A DNA stretch of 64,000 nt from contig OX438747.1 in the NCBI GenBank assembly GCA_949316235.1, positions 30,198,618 to 30,262,617 on the forward strand, given 5' to 3'. The notes under the pieces are model-generated. The model worked only from the letters and a program-made list of their open reading frames with translations. It searched no databases and was not told the DNA's origin. Shown here piece by piece: positions 50,833-63,035 of this stretch; position 1 is the first letter of the stretch; each line of letters starts with the position of its first letter. The DNA comes from Oegoconia quadripuncta (lineage: Eukaryota > Arthropoda > Insecta > Lepidoptera > Autostichidae). The position numbers and the translations under genes are program-made.

Positions 50833-52389
50833 ATTAGAAGCGATGTGGTCGAAATCGGTCGAAAGCATCATCATCATGTCATTCCGATATCAAGAGCTTT
50901 TTCAGAGTGCCTGTAGTGCAATCAGAATGAAATTTATGAAACAAGCGATATTGCAACAAAGTACATTATAACTTGGTTAAGACCGATATTAAAGAATAAA
51001 TATCGGCCTGCAGTAGCAAGGAGCTTTAATCAAATATAGATCTTATATGCCAAGACATATTCGATCGTCCTATTTGATACTAATTGTAACACCTCTTGAA
51101 ATACTTATATTCAGATATCTAAGCGCACGGCAGTGCCCAGGCCAAGTTAAAAAAACATAGCCGGTTGACGCCGTACACTATTGATATTACAGAAGGCCCT
51201 TAAGTATAATGTAAACCCACAAATAATAATTGTATAACTCTCTTGATATAAATACATTATATTTATTGCCGTTAACTACTCTTACAATCTATAAATTGTA
51301 GTTAAACACTAAAGTCTATAATTGAGTTATTGTTAAATTGAACTGTTCTTGTTTACGTACATTAAGTTGTTTAAAAATTAATAAAACAGGGCAGTGGAGA
51401 TGTTAGTGGTAACGTTATATCAAAATCATTTGCAAATTGTCATGATTATATTGTTTTCAACTCATTTTATAAGCATGCGACAGAAAAAGCAACGCCTTAT
51501 TCTTTCAGTGAAGCGTCGTTACTAATTCACTACTGCGGCACACATAACAATATTTTTACAAATCATAGCCTAGTTCTTGTTTTGTTAGTTTTCTTTTAAT
51601 AGTTCATAATAATGTAAATTGTGTAAATTATTTTCATAATTTTTTTCTTTGTTCTTCGACGAGTCTTCTTTAATACATAAAACCGTGCGTCTTGTACCTT
51701 TGAAGTTGCACTATAAATGAGGCAATTTTGTATTATGGATTGTATCGCACACAACATGGCTAGCACATTTACCAAATAAGCCGGTTATAATTAGGTATAC
51801 AAATGATTTCAATATAACGTTAGAACAAACAATATTTAAAAAAATAAGTACCCACCTTAATTTTCAACCACTTGAACAATGGTGTTCATAAGTACGTATC
51901 TGCTTCTACATCAAATAATTCATCGACACAATGGTATTTAAAGCAAGTATCAGTTACCAGTCGTTTTGTACAATACAATACAAATACACTTTATTGCACA
52001 AAAGAAGAATATACATTTATAATTAAATTGACTGTACGGAATTGAAAACACTTAACAATCTCGTCGTGTTATTTTATGATAAACAAGAACAGCTCGTCCG
52101 CTAGTCGAGTTATAATACTTTTTCGCTTTAAACTATATCTAAAAAAAGTAACAAACCATTAAAATTATCACATAAGACACTTATGTCTATATCAACATAA
52201 GTTTCTTATGACAAATCAACCTCGAGACTATGAGGAAAACTATGTCAGTGCCTAACAATTTTAATGATCAATTACTTTGTACATGCGAGCAAATGGAATA
52301 GGAGCATATTTTAAATGACTCTGAAGAACATTTTTATGACTATCGTATTGAAGGGTATATACCCTATGAAATGACAATCAACCACCCAG
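50833..52389. other. Unassigned intergenic stretch
   Basis: AT-rich, between the PAF15 and alpha-catenin genes. A fragment at 51960-52010 (CAATACAAATACACTTTATT) may be the complement of a LINE tail. Nothing else can be named. Confidence 0.4.
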
Positions 52390-52655
52390 TAAATCCCAAC
52401 TAATATTACAAAGTCTGTGTGTGTATGTATGTTTGTTACCTCATCACGCTTAAATGGCTGGACAGATTTGGTTAAAATTTGCCTGGTAGACAGATTAGGA
52501 CCTGGATTAACATATAGGGCACTTTTTATCCCGGAAAAGTGACTGGTTCCTGTAGGATCGGTATTATTAGTGGGATTGCTTTTGATTCATAGAATGATAC
52601 ATTTGGTAGTGTATTAATTCTAAGCGGACGAAGTCGCGGGTAACAGCTAGTAATA
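52390..52655 (+). repeat. Interspersed repeat ending AACAGCTAGTA, Helitron-like
   Basis: GTCTGTGTGTGTATGTATGT, GGCTGGACAGATTTGGTTAA and GGACGAAGTCGCGGGTAACA follow in order. Related ends appear at 9.7 kb (complement) and at 61.03-61.18 kb. A CTAGT end is compatible with a Helitron, but no coding support exists. A similar degraded piece is at about 53.05-53.18 kb. Confidence 0.5.
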
Positions 52656-53774
52656 TATATCTCATAAACAAACCCATAACTGTGAAAAACAAGAACGTCA
52701 AGCTGGTATGCATACTGATGTTTTAAAGTACTGCAAATTATTTTAGATTATCCACAATCATTAAAACGAATCACGAAGGCCACCGAAAATCGGTTTAACG
52801 ATTGTAGGTTAACTGTGCAGCTGCATAAAACTGTTTGCAATACTTTAAAATATCGGAATCTAAATCAACTGCGGCTTGACATTTTCGTTTTTCCCTGTTA
52901 GGCTTTGTTTATGAGATATATATATATAATGATTTTTTTTGAGCGGCAACACTGACGACTGTCATTTCGTAGGGTGTCCCCTTATAGTCGAAAGGGGGGG
53001 GTGTACTAAGTCAAAAGGGGATATTGCGAATAGAAGACATTTCCTAAAGTAAAATACATTTTATAGTAGGTATATAACCTGGATTAAAACATACGATATT
53101 TTTTATCTCGATACGAGTACTCACTTAGAGTACTTGCCGCGGGATATACAAATTGAACATATCCGCGACAAAGTTATTGCAACGCAGGCGAAGAAAGAAA
53201 GGATCCTGCCTGCTACTTTCTGACTACCCTTTCAAGACATTCAAAAATATACTCCAATAACATTTAAAAGCCGTATAAAATTGAATATAAAACGTTTCGT
53301 TACATAATTCGCCTATAATACGATATAACTAACAAAATTTGGCTGCCTTTTATTATACCAACTATAGTCAGTCACCCCTCGCACATCCAATCTAAACATT
53401 TCGCTGCCTCTAAAAATCAGCCAAAATTCGATACAGTATTATCACAAAACCGATTTGTAAAAATTTGTAATTTATCATTTGTAGTAAGTATATACCTTGG
53501 CAGTACGCATTATGAATGAACCAAACCGCTTGGGTTTTCGTATAACTAAATAAAAAATTATCATCATTGCTTTTTTTCATCTCCCGGATTTGTGATCCAA
53601 AAATTGGCAACACTAGTGGAAATCTACAGAGTATCAATCCGAAAACGGAATGGCGATTGTGCAATACTAACACACACTAAGCGAAATATATCAATTGTTA
53701 TTTCATTTATGCCAGTATTTTGTGATAATAAATCCAGTTATTAAAATTATTAAAATTTTTCATCTTCTGCAAAG

Positions 53775-53990
53775 TGACAGTGTTATACGGAAGATTTTGG
53801 GGGCTTCTGAGAACACGAAAGCTCAGTTATGCACTTAAATTTACACTTCCATTCACTTGTACAAAACCATTGTCTTTTGTTGCACAATATTCTACCTATA
53901 TTACACATCAAAACTAGAAATATACAAATTGAAGGAAATATAAATAAAAGCGCCACACCACTCGCCGAATTCCCGCCAAAAACACATCAA
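53775..53990 (-). mobile_element. Poly-A retroposon family D, 5' part
   Basis: ACGAAAGCTCAGTTATGCAC, CACTTCCATTCACTTGTACA and GCCGAATTCCCGCCAAAAAC match the family's 5' portion on the minus strand. Its poly-A end is missing. Confidence 0.6.
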
Positions 53991-54626
53991 TAATTATTAC
54001 ATAAAATTAAATCACTTTTTAAGAACACTTGGCCTGGAGTCAAGTCTTTTAATCCCACGTCTTCGCATAGACTCTCTCTCCTCCCTCTCATATAAAAAAA
54101 AAAAAAAAAAATAGACTATATTTTTTACAAAGTACAATTGTCTTCTATGTGATATATACCCGATAATACTGCATCTTATAACGTTATTTAACATATCATT
54201 GCCAATACAATGTTAATTTATCTAATACTATAACATGAGCGATTACTTTCTATTAATAAAATAATGAAATGGAATTTTGAATGCACTCTCGGAGAATAAA
54301 AAGGTTAATCATCGTTGCACGTGTCAAAATCATAAGAAATACTCGTCTAAATATGAAAATAATGAACATTAATGCTTTTTGATTCACAATGACTCTGTCT
54401 TAAGAGTTGGTTAACCTTTTCGTTTCCCTGCTGCACATATAAGCATGGACTTATTATGCATATAAGAACATAATTATATTGTATGTCACCTTTCAATGCA
54501 ACTTGAAGGATTCAGTATCCATTATTAAAACACATTACAAAAAAAAAAAAAAAAAAAAAAAACTAGAATAACCTTGTTCGTTATGTAACGAATTCTGTAT
54601 AATTTTTTTTTTTAATAAGTATCTAC

Positions 54627-54960
54627 TTGCCTCACTTGCACGACAAATTCAGGATGAAAGACATACGACCATTACGAGAACACGCTCTGCGAATAAGCCG
54701 CACTCACGCTGACATCAATGTCGCCCAACACTTTCTGAGTAACCATGTTGTTCAGGCCTGGAATAAGCTGCCGGAAGAGGTTGTCTCCGCCCAATCAGTG
54801 AATTCGTTCAAGAATAGATTGGATAATTTAAAAAAAAAACTAGAACTGAATAACAACATAATGAACAATGTGAACTCTTCCAACACTGTGACATAGACAT
54901 ACCAGCAGTAATGCTGCTCGTCTATAATAATAATGTATGGAGGTTACATATCACAATTAC
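54627..54960 (+). pseudogene. LINE ORF2 C-terminus with 3' tail
   Basis: The frame reads RISRTHADINVAQHFLSNHV, then VQAWNKLPEEVV and VNSFKNRLD, the usual last residues of CR1/Jockey-type ORF2. A stop follows, then CAGTAATGCTGCTCGTCTAT and an (ATA)n end. The core is missing, so it is a short 3' copy. Confidence 0.75.
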
Positions 54961-55139
54961 CATACAGTGACACTCCTATACTTATTATCAGTTACATAAG
55001 AAAAGGGAAGTCTGATTTCTAAACTGAGCAGACACCTGCATCATAGAAATCAGCGCTCTTCACGGTATATAGTGTAATATAAAGTTACAAAAAGTATATG
55101 AAATAAGGTGTATTGATTTTTTAAATTATAAATAATAAT

Positions 55140-55410
55140 AAATAAATAACTATCCTTAGACATAGACACAGCGCCATCTAGTTCCACAGTAAGCAACTAT
55201 AGGCTTGTGTTCTGGATACCAGATGGTTGATATACTACATAAATACCTTTTTTTTTGTAAATAAATACTTATTACAAATGAAAACATCCATAACTCGGGT
55301 ACACATGTCCGCATTCATCACACAAATATATGCCCCTAGCGGGATTCCAACCCGCAACCTTTTGGTATAGTGGTCAGAGTTGCGAACCACTACACCAAAC
55401 AGGTCATTTT
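55140..55410 (-). mobile_element. tRNA-headed SINE, family B, near full length
   Basis: CAGCGCCATCTAGTTCCACA and CTGGATACCAGATGGTTGAT lie at left (3' body). GGGATTCCAACCCGCAACCT and CTACACCAAACAGGTC lie at right (head complement). It is a full-length match to the copy at 6.2 kb. Confidence 0.85.
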
Positions 55411-57009
55411 GATAAAAACCATGAACTATCTTATTGTCAAAAACATAGTCCTTCACGTTGCATTGAAACACGCGTCATAGTGAGCAGGTTAATGAAGAAA
55501 AAACATATTTGACACTTTCTTTTAAACATATAAAAACTGCTACACTTCTGAGGCCTCTAGTACTTCCACACGATGACGTATCGCAAGCGATTGATTTTAT
55601 TCGTTTTTATGACCTGTAAAACATATACTTTCAGCTGCAGGCGATCGTACCATAAATCAACGATACGATTACGTAGAAAATCGTGCTTTGTGTGACATGG
55701 AACCTGGAGAGCTGTACTACCTTTTCTCTCGAATTAGACAGGGTGCCGGACGTATATAACCGAAGCAGTCGTATATAAAACGTTAAAATAGGGTATATAG
55801 ATTAATTAAAAAATAAATTAGTGTCATGAATTCATGGTGTCCTTTCCGGCTTCTGTAACAAATCGAGAATTTTGTTTATTGAATAACAGTTTTGGATTGT
55901 TTTTAAAGGGTTACCAATCAGGACTTTTTTTTCGAATTTTAATTGTTCGAAAACGTTTCCCACATTTTTGTTTTCTATATGTTTCATTTCACCGAAAATG
56001 CATTTTACAGAAGTTCGAATGTACGATATTCAGATGTTATTTTTTTTTTAAATTTACATACGTTTTAAAGTTCAACCGAATGTTTAGCCGAAGCATCTAT
56101 TGCCAGACGTTTTGGTTTTCAGAATATTATTAACAATATTATAAAAACACAACCTAACATCGAAGGTTCTGAACCTAACCAACAGTGTCGGGGTGCTCCG
56201 ACCCGTATTGCTCGCTCTCTACAGATTGGGGTTGTCTAGAAAAAGTAACTTCGACATAAAGTAATTCTAGTAATTTAAATTATGATAAATAAAACATCTG
56301 TCAAACATCAAAAAGTAGTTCTGATAATCGGTTAACCGTTTTTCTAGTATGTGAAACATATATAAAATAAGTTTATGAGAAAAAAAGTTATAAAATAATC
56401 ACTTTGGCAATTGAAATTTCTTATTACCGTTTTCGAACAATTCTAATTCGAGCAAGAAAGTTTCGAAAGTATGATACCTTTTTATAGACACACGGTACAC
56501 ATGTAATGCAGTTTTCTTTTTCAATTCTATGCGATATGCGAATGCGAATATTCGTAACATCCCTAATACATACAATATGTAACGGAATTAACGCAAAATC
56601 AAGAAATCAGTTTGTTCAGAATCGAAACTAGAGACGATTGCACTACGTTAAAATATTTGTTTTTTTTTTAATGATTAACTGGATACGCATTTGACCACAA
56701 TCTCACCTGATGGGAAGTGACGATGTGGCCGAAGATGAAGCACGCGATCTCAGTAGATGCCTATTCACCATGCTCTTGGAGATCCCAAGGTTCTAGGATT
56801 CAGGAAAGGCAAGGAAGACAGGAAGAAAATATAGTTAATATTTTCAAAATTTCTAATTAAATTGATGTGAATTCTAAAATTGTTCTAAAGTCTGTGTCTC
56901 TGAAGTGACGTGTACTTTACTCACATCCTCTTTAAGTGATTTGGTGTGATAATTCAAAACCGATAACCGATCTTTTTCTTCTGCAATTGTTTTACCGCCA
57001 ATAGCTGGA
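55411..57009. other. Mostly unassigned stretch before alpha-catenin
   Basis: AT-rich. The only recognisable item is at about 56680-56820: ACCTGATGGGAAGTGACGAT and GATGAAGCACGCGATCTC, a repeat also present in complement near 48.0 kb. No frames with family motifs. Confidence 0.4.
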
Positions 57010-57405
57010 CGGTATCTGTTTTTTTTTTCGTTTTAATCACTCCTTTCGGATAAGGCAAAGGGAGCTAAGCCCATACAGCCATGTCTTATTTCTTCAATGT
57101 ATTAGTTAGTCTCAGTCAAAACAAGTAATTCGTCGTATACTTGGCGTATACAGAGTTTAGTCACGGTCAAGTCATTCTTCAGTAAAGTAGTAGAATGCTT
57201 TACAAAAGATTTTGAAGGCTTCTTGTGGGAACCCGAAAGCTCCGTTACGCACTTTAATTTACACTTCCCTTCACTTGTACACCATCACTAACTTTTGCAG
57301 CACAATATTCTGCCATTATTAAGCTTCAAAAGTCAGAATGCACAAATTATAAGAATTATAAAGAAAAATGCACCTTCATTCGCCGAGATCCCGCCAAAAA
57401 GCCCC
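57010..57405 (-). mobile_element. Poly-A retroposon family D, near full length
   Basis: T-run and CGTTTTAATCACTCCTTTCG at the left edge, ACAGCCATGTCTTATTTCTT, GTGGGAACCCGAAAGCTCCG and GAGATCCCGCCAAAAAGCC at the right. It lies about 250 bases beyond the alpha-catenin stop, in the same direction as that gene. Confidence 0.7.
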
Positions 57406-57662
57406 GGTGACATCTGTTTTTTCGCGAGTAACTGACAATTGTAGTACACTTGTAGGATTATTAGTCCAATGTGGTGGACACGATAATTTAAAATCCTAGT
57501 AACTTTTAACATATTCTTTAAATTATTTAGAGCTTTATTAAATTATAAATCATTTGGGGTGTATAAGGCTTTGCGTTAATTTTGTTACTACATATAATAT
57601 ACTATATATAATCTTATAATAATGCATATTGTATAAGTAGGTGTGTCTGATGGTGACTTACG

Positions 57663-57827
57663 TTAAACGCTATCAGCCGGGCTCTGGAACTCCGCAAGCG
57701 CATGTATGGGGCTCGGCTGCTTCTTCTGGCTGCCACGGCGGACCTTCGCGCGGACTTCCTCCGGCTTCTCTGGCCTTATCAGCGGCTTCTTCTCTGGCGC
57801 CTTCATACGCCACACCACTATTGGCGA
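57663..57827 (-). CDS. alpha-Cat: Alpha-catenin terminal coding exon
   Basis: Acceptor CATGCCCCACAG, then SPIVVWRMKAPEKKPLIRPE, a basic stretch KVRRGSQKKQPSP and the end ALAEFQSPADSV with TAA. A GTAAGT lies just after the stop but is not needed to keep frame. Confidence 0.95.
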   Translation of the reverse strand, partial: SPIVVWRMKAPEKKPLIRPEKPEEVRAKVRRGSQKKQPSPIHALAEFQSPADSV

Positions 57828-60800
57828 CTGTGGGGCATGGAGGTTATTTGTCTTAAAACAGGGTGTTAGGAAGGTCCATGAAAAGTTTTATGGGGATGAA
57901 ATCTTTTGATAGATTTTAAGCCAACACTTTAGTACAATGTTTTAGGGTACTTGAGATATTCAGGTTATTGAATAAGCGTTGTTATTATTGTTAATGTCAG
58001 TACTTCTATATTGCTATATACGAGAGTAGTATGCGCTGGGTGGCTCTGAAGTCCTACTCCTGGACATCTACAGCATCAGCCTGGGAGTAGTAGTGCTTCA
58101 ATATATCACCATATCCATCACTAATTCACCACTGTTATACGTATCATTTTCATACGTCAATACGAATGCGACCCATACCTTAGTAAGCATTTTGTATGTA
58201 CTGGCTACACTTCGTCCCGGCCATTATTAATATAATTTATTTTTCACACACATAAATATAAGCTGTATATAAGTGTAAGACATTAAAGGAGGCTCGTACT
58301 AATCTAAACTATCCCAAGACTGAGAAAAACTTATAGAATGATACTTGAGAGTTACAATATTGTTAGATAAAGTGGTGACTTAGTGATGTATAGCCAGGCG
58401 ATACATTAGTAGATCAATGGTGACATGCTGTTGGATGGAAGTGAATTATTGCTAGCTACGATGGTGGATATAATGGCAACATATTGCTTTTGAAAGGTAT
58501 AGTGATTGTACGTACATGAATATAAAACACATAAATATTGACAATAACGCTCTACCACACAGACAACATACACAAATCTATGACTTACATAATTCTGTCC
58601 AGCCAGCGATCAATCGAACGTAAAGTATATAAATTAGCTCAGCTTAAACCATATTAATAATTTGAAGCATCGTTCAGTAGGAAGGCATCAACGAATTAGG
58701 AAGGCATATAAGCTCAGCACTAGTGTATATCATGTAACACAGTATAGACAATTTCCCAGCGATTTCTCAATCGTAACTAATTAATTATAGACAGAATCAA
58801 GCGGATTAGAGTATGTGACAAACATTTTATATGAGCGTAGGAAAATGTATTTTTTTTTATCCACAACGGGTTAGCACTTGACCTCAATCACACCTGATAT
58901 TAAGTGAAGATGAGGCCGAAGGTGGAAGCGTACTGACCCGGAATCCTCATATAATTTGGGGAACTGGCTATCTTATGTCTGACAACCGGAACACAACAAT
59001 GCTATTAAAATTGCTGTTACGCGAACATTTAAAATACCACCAACCAAACCGAGTACTAAACATCTGGCCCGCTGGGGATCGAACCCGCGACCTACGTTTC
59101 GTATACTATATGTGATTCACATTGAGCCACGGTGGCGGTTAAAAAATATTCTCTTTCCGTCATAAAATATTCTAACTTCAAGCATTTATTTCAACGTAAG
59201 ATACATGATATAATTTTTTTTTAATAAGTATTTCGGACACTCACACCAATCATCTAGTCCCAAACTAAGCAAAGCTTGTGCTATGGATACTAGATAACGG
59301 ATAAACATACGTAAATATTTATATAAACATCCAAGCCTCGGGAATAAATGTTCGTATTCATCACACAAACATTTACCCCTCGCATGATTCGAACCCGCAA
59401 CCGTTGGTTTCGCTGATAGGGTCACTATCCACTACACCAATCGGTCGTCGGTTGTTGAATGTCAATTTTAATCTATTGGAAATAAAAATAGGGCTTAAGC
59501 ATTTTTCCGTCCAAGCTACCACCGCCTCGGAAAGGGAAATCATCTGTGGGAAAAGAAGCGGCGCAAGAAACCCACAGGATAATTTCTCTTTTTATCATTA
59601 TCAATATTAATACTTACGGCAATAGTCCCCTGTCTGGTATATTTGGTGGAGGCGACGTAAGAAGCCTTCACGGTGAGGACTACGGCGTTCATCAGATTCT
59701 TGGCCGCCTGAATCAGAGACGTGGCACTATCCAGCTGGAAATAAAAAATCTCTGTTGGACATTGGAGAAATGCTAAAATTATAAATGACGTCCGTGGTGC
59801 TCCCCTTCTTCAAGTGGAATCCATCTGGTTTGATCATCAGTGTACAAGGAATAACCGACAAAAACATTAATGCTTTTATTTTTTAAACTGCCTATGGTAA
59901 TTATATTGGTATAATTAAGGTCTATTCAGACATAAGCGATATCGCTGTCGCGCTCGGTAGCGATACCGAATCGGTACGCGATATCGCGACATGAGCGATA
60001 TCACTGTGGCGCTAGGTTAAATGATTAGTCGTCCATTAATAAACACGAGTACGCTTCGTCTGTGACCGCTGGAATTTATAATTTTTATAATGGATAGCAA
60101 TGAAGAGGCAGCATTATTGTTATTAGCTTTACTTGACGCACCAATAAGGAATCGAATTAGGATACACGACATAAATGAAGAACACGAAATTCATGGAGTT
60201 TTTTACACATTATACCCACGTTTGAAGAGATGAAGATATGTTTTACAATGCATTTAGAATGTCTACCGAGGGCGACAGCGATATCGCGTACCGATTCGTT
60301 ATCTCTACCGAGCGCGACAGCGATATCGCTTATGTCTGAATAGACCTTAATTGTATTGGTTTCGCTACAGAAATGTTGCGTGCGTTTTTCAGTAAGTGGT
60401 ACTGGCCGAATAACCAGCGCTGTGGTATGGACCACTATCTGTGCTGCAGCATATGCTGAGTCAGAGCCCTTTCAGTGCACAGTGGGTACAGCCCATCGCT
60501 GGGAAAATCTTGTATGGTGTGCGTCAGTATATTAAGCTTACATTTATTTATTCTATTTGTTGATTACATTATGGTTTATTATTGTTGTTCTTCTATTTTG
60601 GTTGTATGTACTGTGCAGTGAATAAATGTTTTTATCTATCTATCTATCTATCTCTGTGCCTAAAAATTGCCCCCGAAATACAAAGCCAATGGTATCCACA
60701 ATACAAGCCTTGTAACTTAGTGTCGAACTAGATGGCGCTGTGTGCATGTCTGAGGATATATATTTGGAATACTTCGGACCTACCCAATGTGTTCGATGAA

Positions 60801-62985
60801 CCGAGAATATTAAACTGGAAGAGATCACTTTTAGTGATAAGACCGCCTAATTGTGTTCTTTTGTTATCATCAAAAATTATTGTAAATTATTTTGCGCAAT
60901 AAAGAGTATTTGTATTGTATTGTAGGACCTCATGTACACGTTCCATAAATAGTACTTCAAAAACGAATTTATTAAGATGCCTTTATCGTAAAAACGGCGC
61001 GCAGAGAACGGACTCTTTGTCCTAATTAATATTATAAATGCGATAGTTTGTGTATATGTATGTTTGTTACTTCTTGACACATAAACGGTTGAAATATATA
61101 TAGGCTACATTTTTTTTGCTGAGCCGATTTTGATGAAATTTTCCACGCGAACAAAGTCGCCCAACCGCTAGTAAGATCTATCAAAGTGTGCGGTTTGATT
61201 TTTTTGTCCGACGTACACGACCTTACGTCAAAGATACCTAAAAACGTCGTTGTTTTTGAACAACTATTTAAGGAACTCCTATATTTCGGGGGCATTACTT
61301 AGGCACAGTTCTTTGGGATACAAATTGCAATCGTAAGTAAAATAATAAAAAAATCTTCATTTTCCAAGAAAACTGAAATAAATAAATATTTTAGATATTT
61401 ACACGAATCATCTAGTCCCAAACTAAGCAAAGCTTGTACTATGGATACTAGATAACGGATAAACATACATAAACATTTATATAAACACCCATGACTCGAC
61501 CTGTTTGGTGAGTGGTTAGAAACTCTGACCACTATACCAATAGGTCGCGGGTTCGAATCCCGCTAGGGCATATGTTTGTATGATGAATACAGACATGTGT
61601 ACCCGAGTTATGGATGTTTTTATTTATAATAGGTATTTATTTACAAAAAAAAAAAGAAAATGTATTTATGTAATATATCAACCATCTGGTATCCACAACA
61701 CAAGCCTATAGTTGCTTACTGTGGAAGATGGCATTGTGTGCATGTCCAAGGATATTTATTTATTTATGACTCGGGAATAAAATGTTCGTATTTATCACAC
61801 AAACATTTACTCCTAGCGGGATTCGAACCCGCAACCGGTTTCGCTGACAGGTCTCTCTTCTGGTCGCTGGGAACCAGCAGCCGCTGATTTTCAGGTCGAG
61901 TCATCATCAAGGTCATCAAACAACCATTATACATTATAATCGGTCGATAGTGGGATTCCAATCCCCACAAAAATGCCGTCTGGTAGACCGTACACACTCT
62001 TATAATAATGGACTCAAGTGACACACACAAACAAACAGTTAATGAGTTTTTGATGTATGCGAGTAGGACATGTACACATTAAATCAATGACTCTCATGGT
62101 GGGGTACTCAACAGCGAAATACATCACGAGTATCTGCGTACGAGAACAAAGGATTACAGCATCACGTGACGCCAGAATCCCCACTAAAGATATTGAATAA
62201 CCCTTGAAACTACAGATCCCACCTCCGCTCTCCTCCCACTGTAACTCCTGTAAACCAGGATCAACAGTGGTACTCGACACGGCGCCTACTGAAGGTAGAC
62301 GGTGTCCTACGTGACTCTATTGCTACCTTGGACCCCAGACTAATTAAAGAAAGAATTTAAGGGTGAAAAGTAGAAAAGAAAGAAATTCCCACCTCCCCCC
62401 CAGCAAATGAGAGTGTAGCTAATGTGACGCAAAAAGCCAAAGCGGCTATAACCCTATGGGGGAGAGAGTCAAGTGAAGCTCGACTCCCTAATTTAATACA
62501 CCACGGACAGCGCCAGATCGCAGTGAGCGTTGATGGTGCGGTAGCCAGAAGGCTACCGTAGGTAAAAGTGCCAATAGTAGGTATGGCAGAAGCGCCCTTA
62601 AACTACAGTGGGACAATCTTCCGTTGTGAGGGTTTTGGCTTCACGGATATTGTGTCTTTGGATTGATGTATAATATAACATAATGATGCACTCTGGCGAT
62701 AGAGAACAGAGCCAACCTGAAGTCGGTTAATTTGCCAACTTCTGGCGCTTCAAATATCGAAGTCGAAAACGAGCAATGAAAAAGCTGGATGTTTTTCCAT
62801 ACCATGATTTAAAACATAAAAAATAAACGTTTTGAGTTTCGAGTACTCACCCCACTCACTATAAGCTCCCCGGATATGTTCTGGACGTCCGCCTTCACTT
62901 TGCTGGTGATTTGGATCTGGTGGCAGTAGAGGGCGATGCGTTGGAGGTAGGCCAGGAGATCTTGCTTGGTAGATGACTCCGGGCA
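57663..62985 (-). CDS. alpha-Cat: Alpha-catenin, last three coding exons (138 aa)
   Basis: Exons 62985-62851, 59734-59618 and 57827-57663 are all phase 0 with GT-AG introns and end at TAA. The peptide carries QDLLAYLQRIALYCHQ, SLIQAAKNLMNAVV, TVKASYVASTKY and MKAPEKKPL, nearly identical to the C-terminal part of animal alpha-catenins. This is the actin-binding vinculin-homology region at adherens junctions, where alpha-catenin ties beta-catenin and cadherin to F-actin. It ends ALAEFQSPADSV, aligning with the ALSEF...DSI end of the vertebrate protein. The N-terminal and middle regions lie beyond the right edge. Introns hold a SINE-C, a SINE-A, nested SINEs and a Harbinger derivative. Confidence 0.96.
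58857..59140 (-). mobile_element. SINE family C with internal deletion
   Basis: ACGGGTTAGCACTTGACCTC, CAACCGGAACACAACAATGC and GGGGATCGAACCCGCGACCT are in complement order, missing part of the CTAGCTACCACC body. It lies in the last alpha-catenin intron. The rest of 57828-59140 shows no other feature. Confidence 0.8.
59216..59451 (-). mobile_element. tRNA-headed SINE, family A, full length
   Basis: The complement runs from GACGACCGATTGGTGTAGTG through GGTTGCGGGTTCGAATCATG to AAATACTTATTAAAAAAAA. It is directly followed by a family G repeat at 59455-59600 (GGAAATAAAAATAGGGCTTA). Confidence 0.85.
59618..59734 (-). CDS. alpha-Cat: Alpha-catenin penultimate coding exon
   Basis: Acceptor TTTTATTTCCAG, donor ATTGCC|GTAAGT; 39 codons, LDSATSLIQAAKNLMNAVVL to TRQGTIA. 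It joins VSG of the previous exon to LDSA, matching VSGVDSA in vertebrates. A family G repeat ends only about 20 bases beyond the donor. Confidence 0.96.
59914..60351 (+). mobile_element. PIF/Harbinger derivative with transposase start
   Basis: AAGGTCTATTCAGACATAAG and its complement bound about 438 bp. The ends carry GCGATATCGCTGTCGCGCTC repeats in inverted order. Inside, MDSNEEAALLLLALL, then HEIHGVFYTLYPRLKR and, after a one-base frameshift, RDEDMFYNAFRMSTE. This matches the N-terminus of Harbinger-type transposases; the catalytic part is deleted. It lies in an alpha-catenin intron, opposite to the gene. Confidence 0.75.
60540..60660 (+). repeat. Retroposon tail with (TATC)n
   Basis: CTGTGCAGTGAATAAATGTT leads into about five TATC units. 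The form is a LINE/SINE 3' end that grew into a microsatellite. Confidence 0.5.
60690..60905 (+). repeat. SINE-B fragment and LINE 3' tail
   Basis: GGTATCCACAATACAAGCCT and CTAGATGGCGCTGTGTGCAT are from the 3' body of SINE-B. From about 60815, GAAGAGATCACTTTTAGTGA, TAAGACCGCC and GCAATAAAGAGTATTTGTAT match the 3' end of the LINE at 38.7 kb. Confidence 0.6.
61020..61180 (+). repeat. Interspersed repeat, Helitron-like end
   Basis: GTTTGTGTATATGTATGTTT, CCGATTTTGATGAAATTTTC and AAGTCGCCCAACCGCTAGTA follow the order of the 52.4-kb repeat. Class uncertain. Confidence 0.45.
61378..61853 (-). mobile_element. SINE family A split by a SINE-B insertion
   Basis: The 3' part (GAATCATCTAGTCCCAAACT on the plus strand) lies at 61378-61498, and the head (GGGATTCGAACCCGCAACCG) at 61766-61853. 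ATGACTCG is repeated at the two break points (61491-61498, 61766-61773), so the SINE-A was whole before the insertion. Confidence 0.85.
61499..61765 (+). mobile_element. SINE family B inserted into SINE-A
   Basis: ACCTGTTTGGTGAGTGGTTA, GGTCGCGGGTTCGAATCCCG, CCATCTGGTATCCACAACAC and a TATTTATTTA tail. The 8-bp ATGACTCG duplication shows normal LINE-driven insertion and dates SINE-B activity after SINE-A here. Confidence 0.85.
61860..62850. other. Unclassified, GC-richer intron stretch
   Basis: Contains CAAAAAGCCAAAGCGGCTAT, AACCCTATGGGGGAGAGAGT and GCGGTAGCCAGAAGGCTACC, which look like retroposon debris. No frame with a recognised motif was found on either strand. Confidence 0.35.
62851..62985 (-). 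CDS. alpha-Cat: Alpha-catenin antepenultimate coding exon
   Basis: Acceptor TATGTTCCCAG, donor AGTGGG|GTGAGT; 45 codons starting CPESSTKQDLLAYLQRIALY and ending NISGELIVSG. It matches CPDSACKQDLLAYLQRIALY of vertebrates. Confidence 0.96.
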
Positions 62986-63035
62986 CTGGGAACATAGAAT
63001 TATGGTATGAGGTGTTCAGTATAGAACCTTGCCTG

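Noticed and set aside
57641..57909. Plus-strand frames over the alpha-catenin terminal exon
   Set aside because: Antisense shadows of a highly conserved exon on the minus strand.
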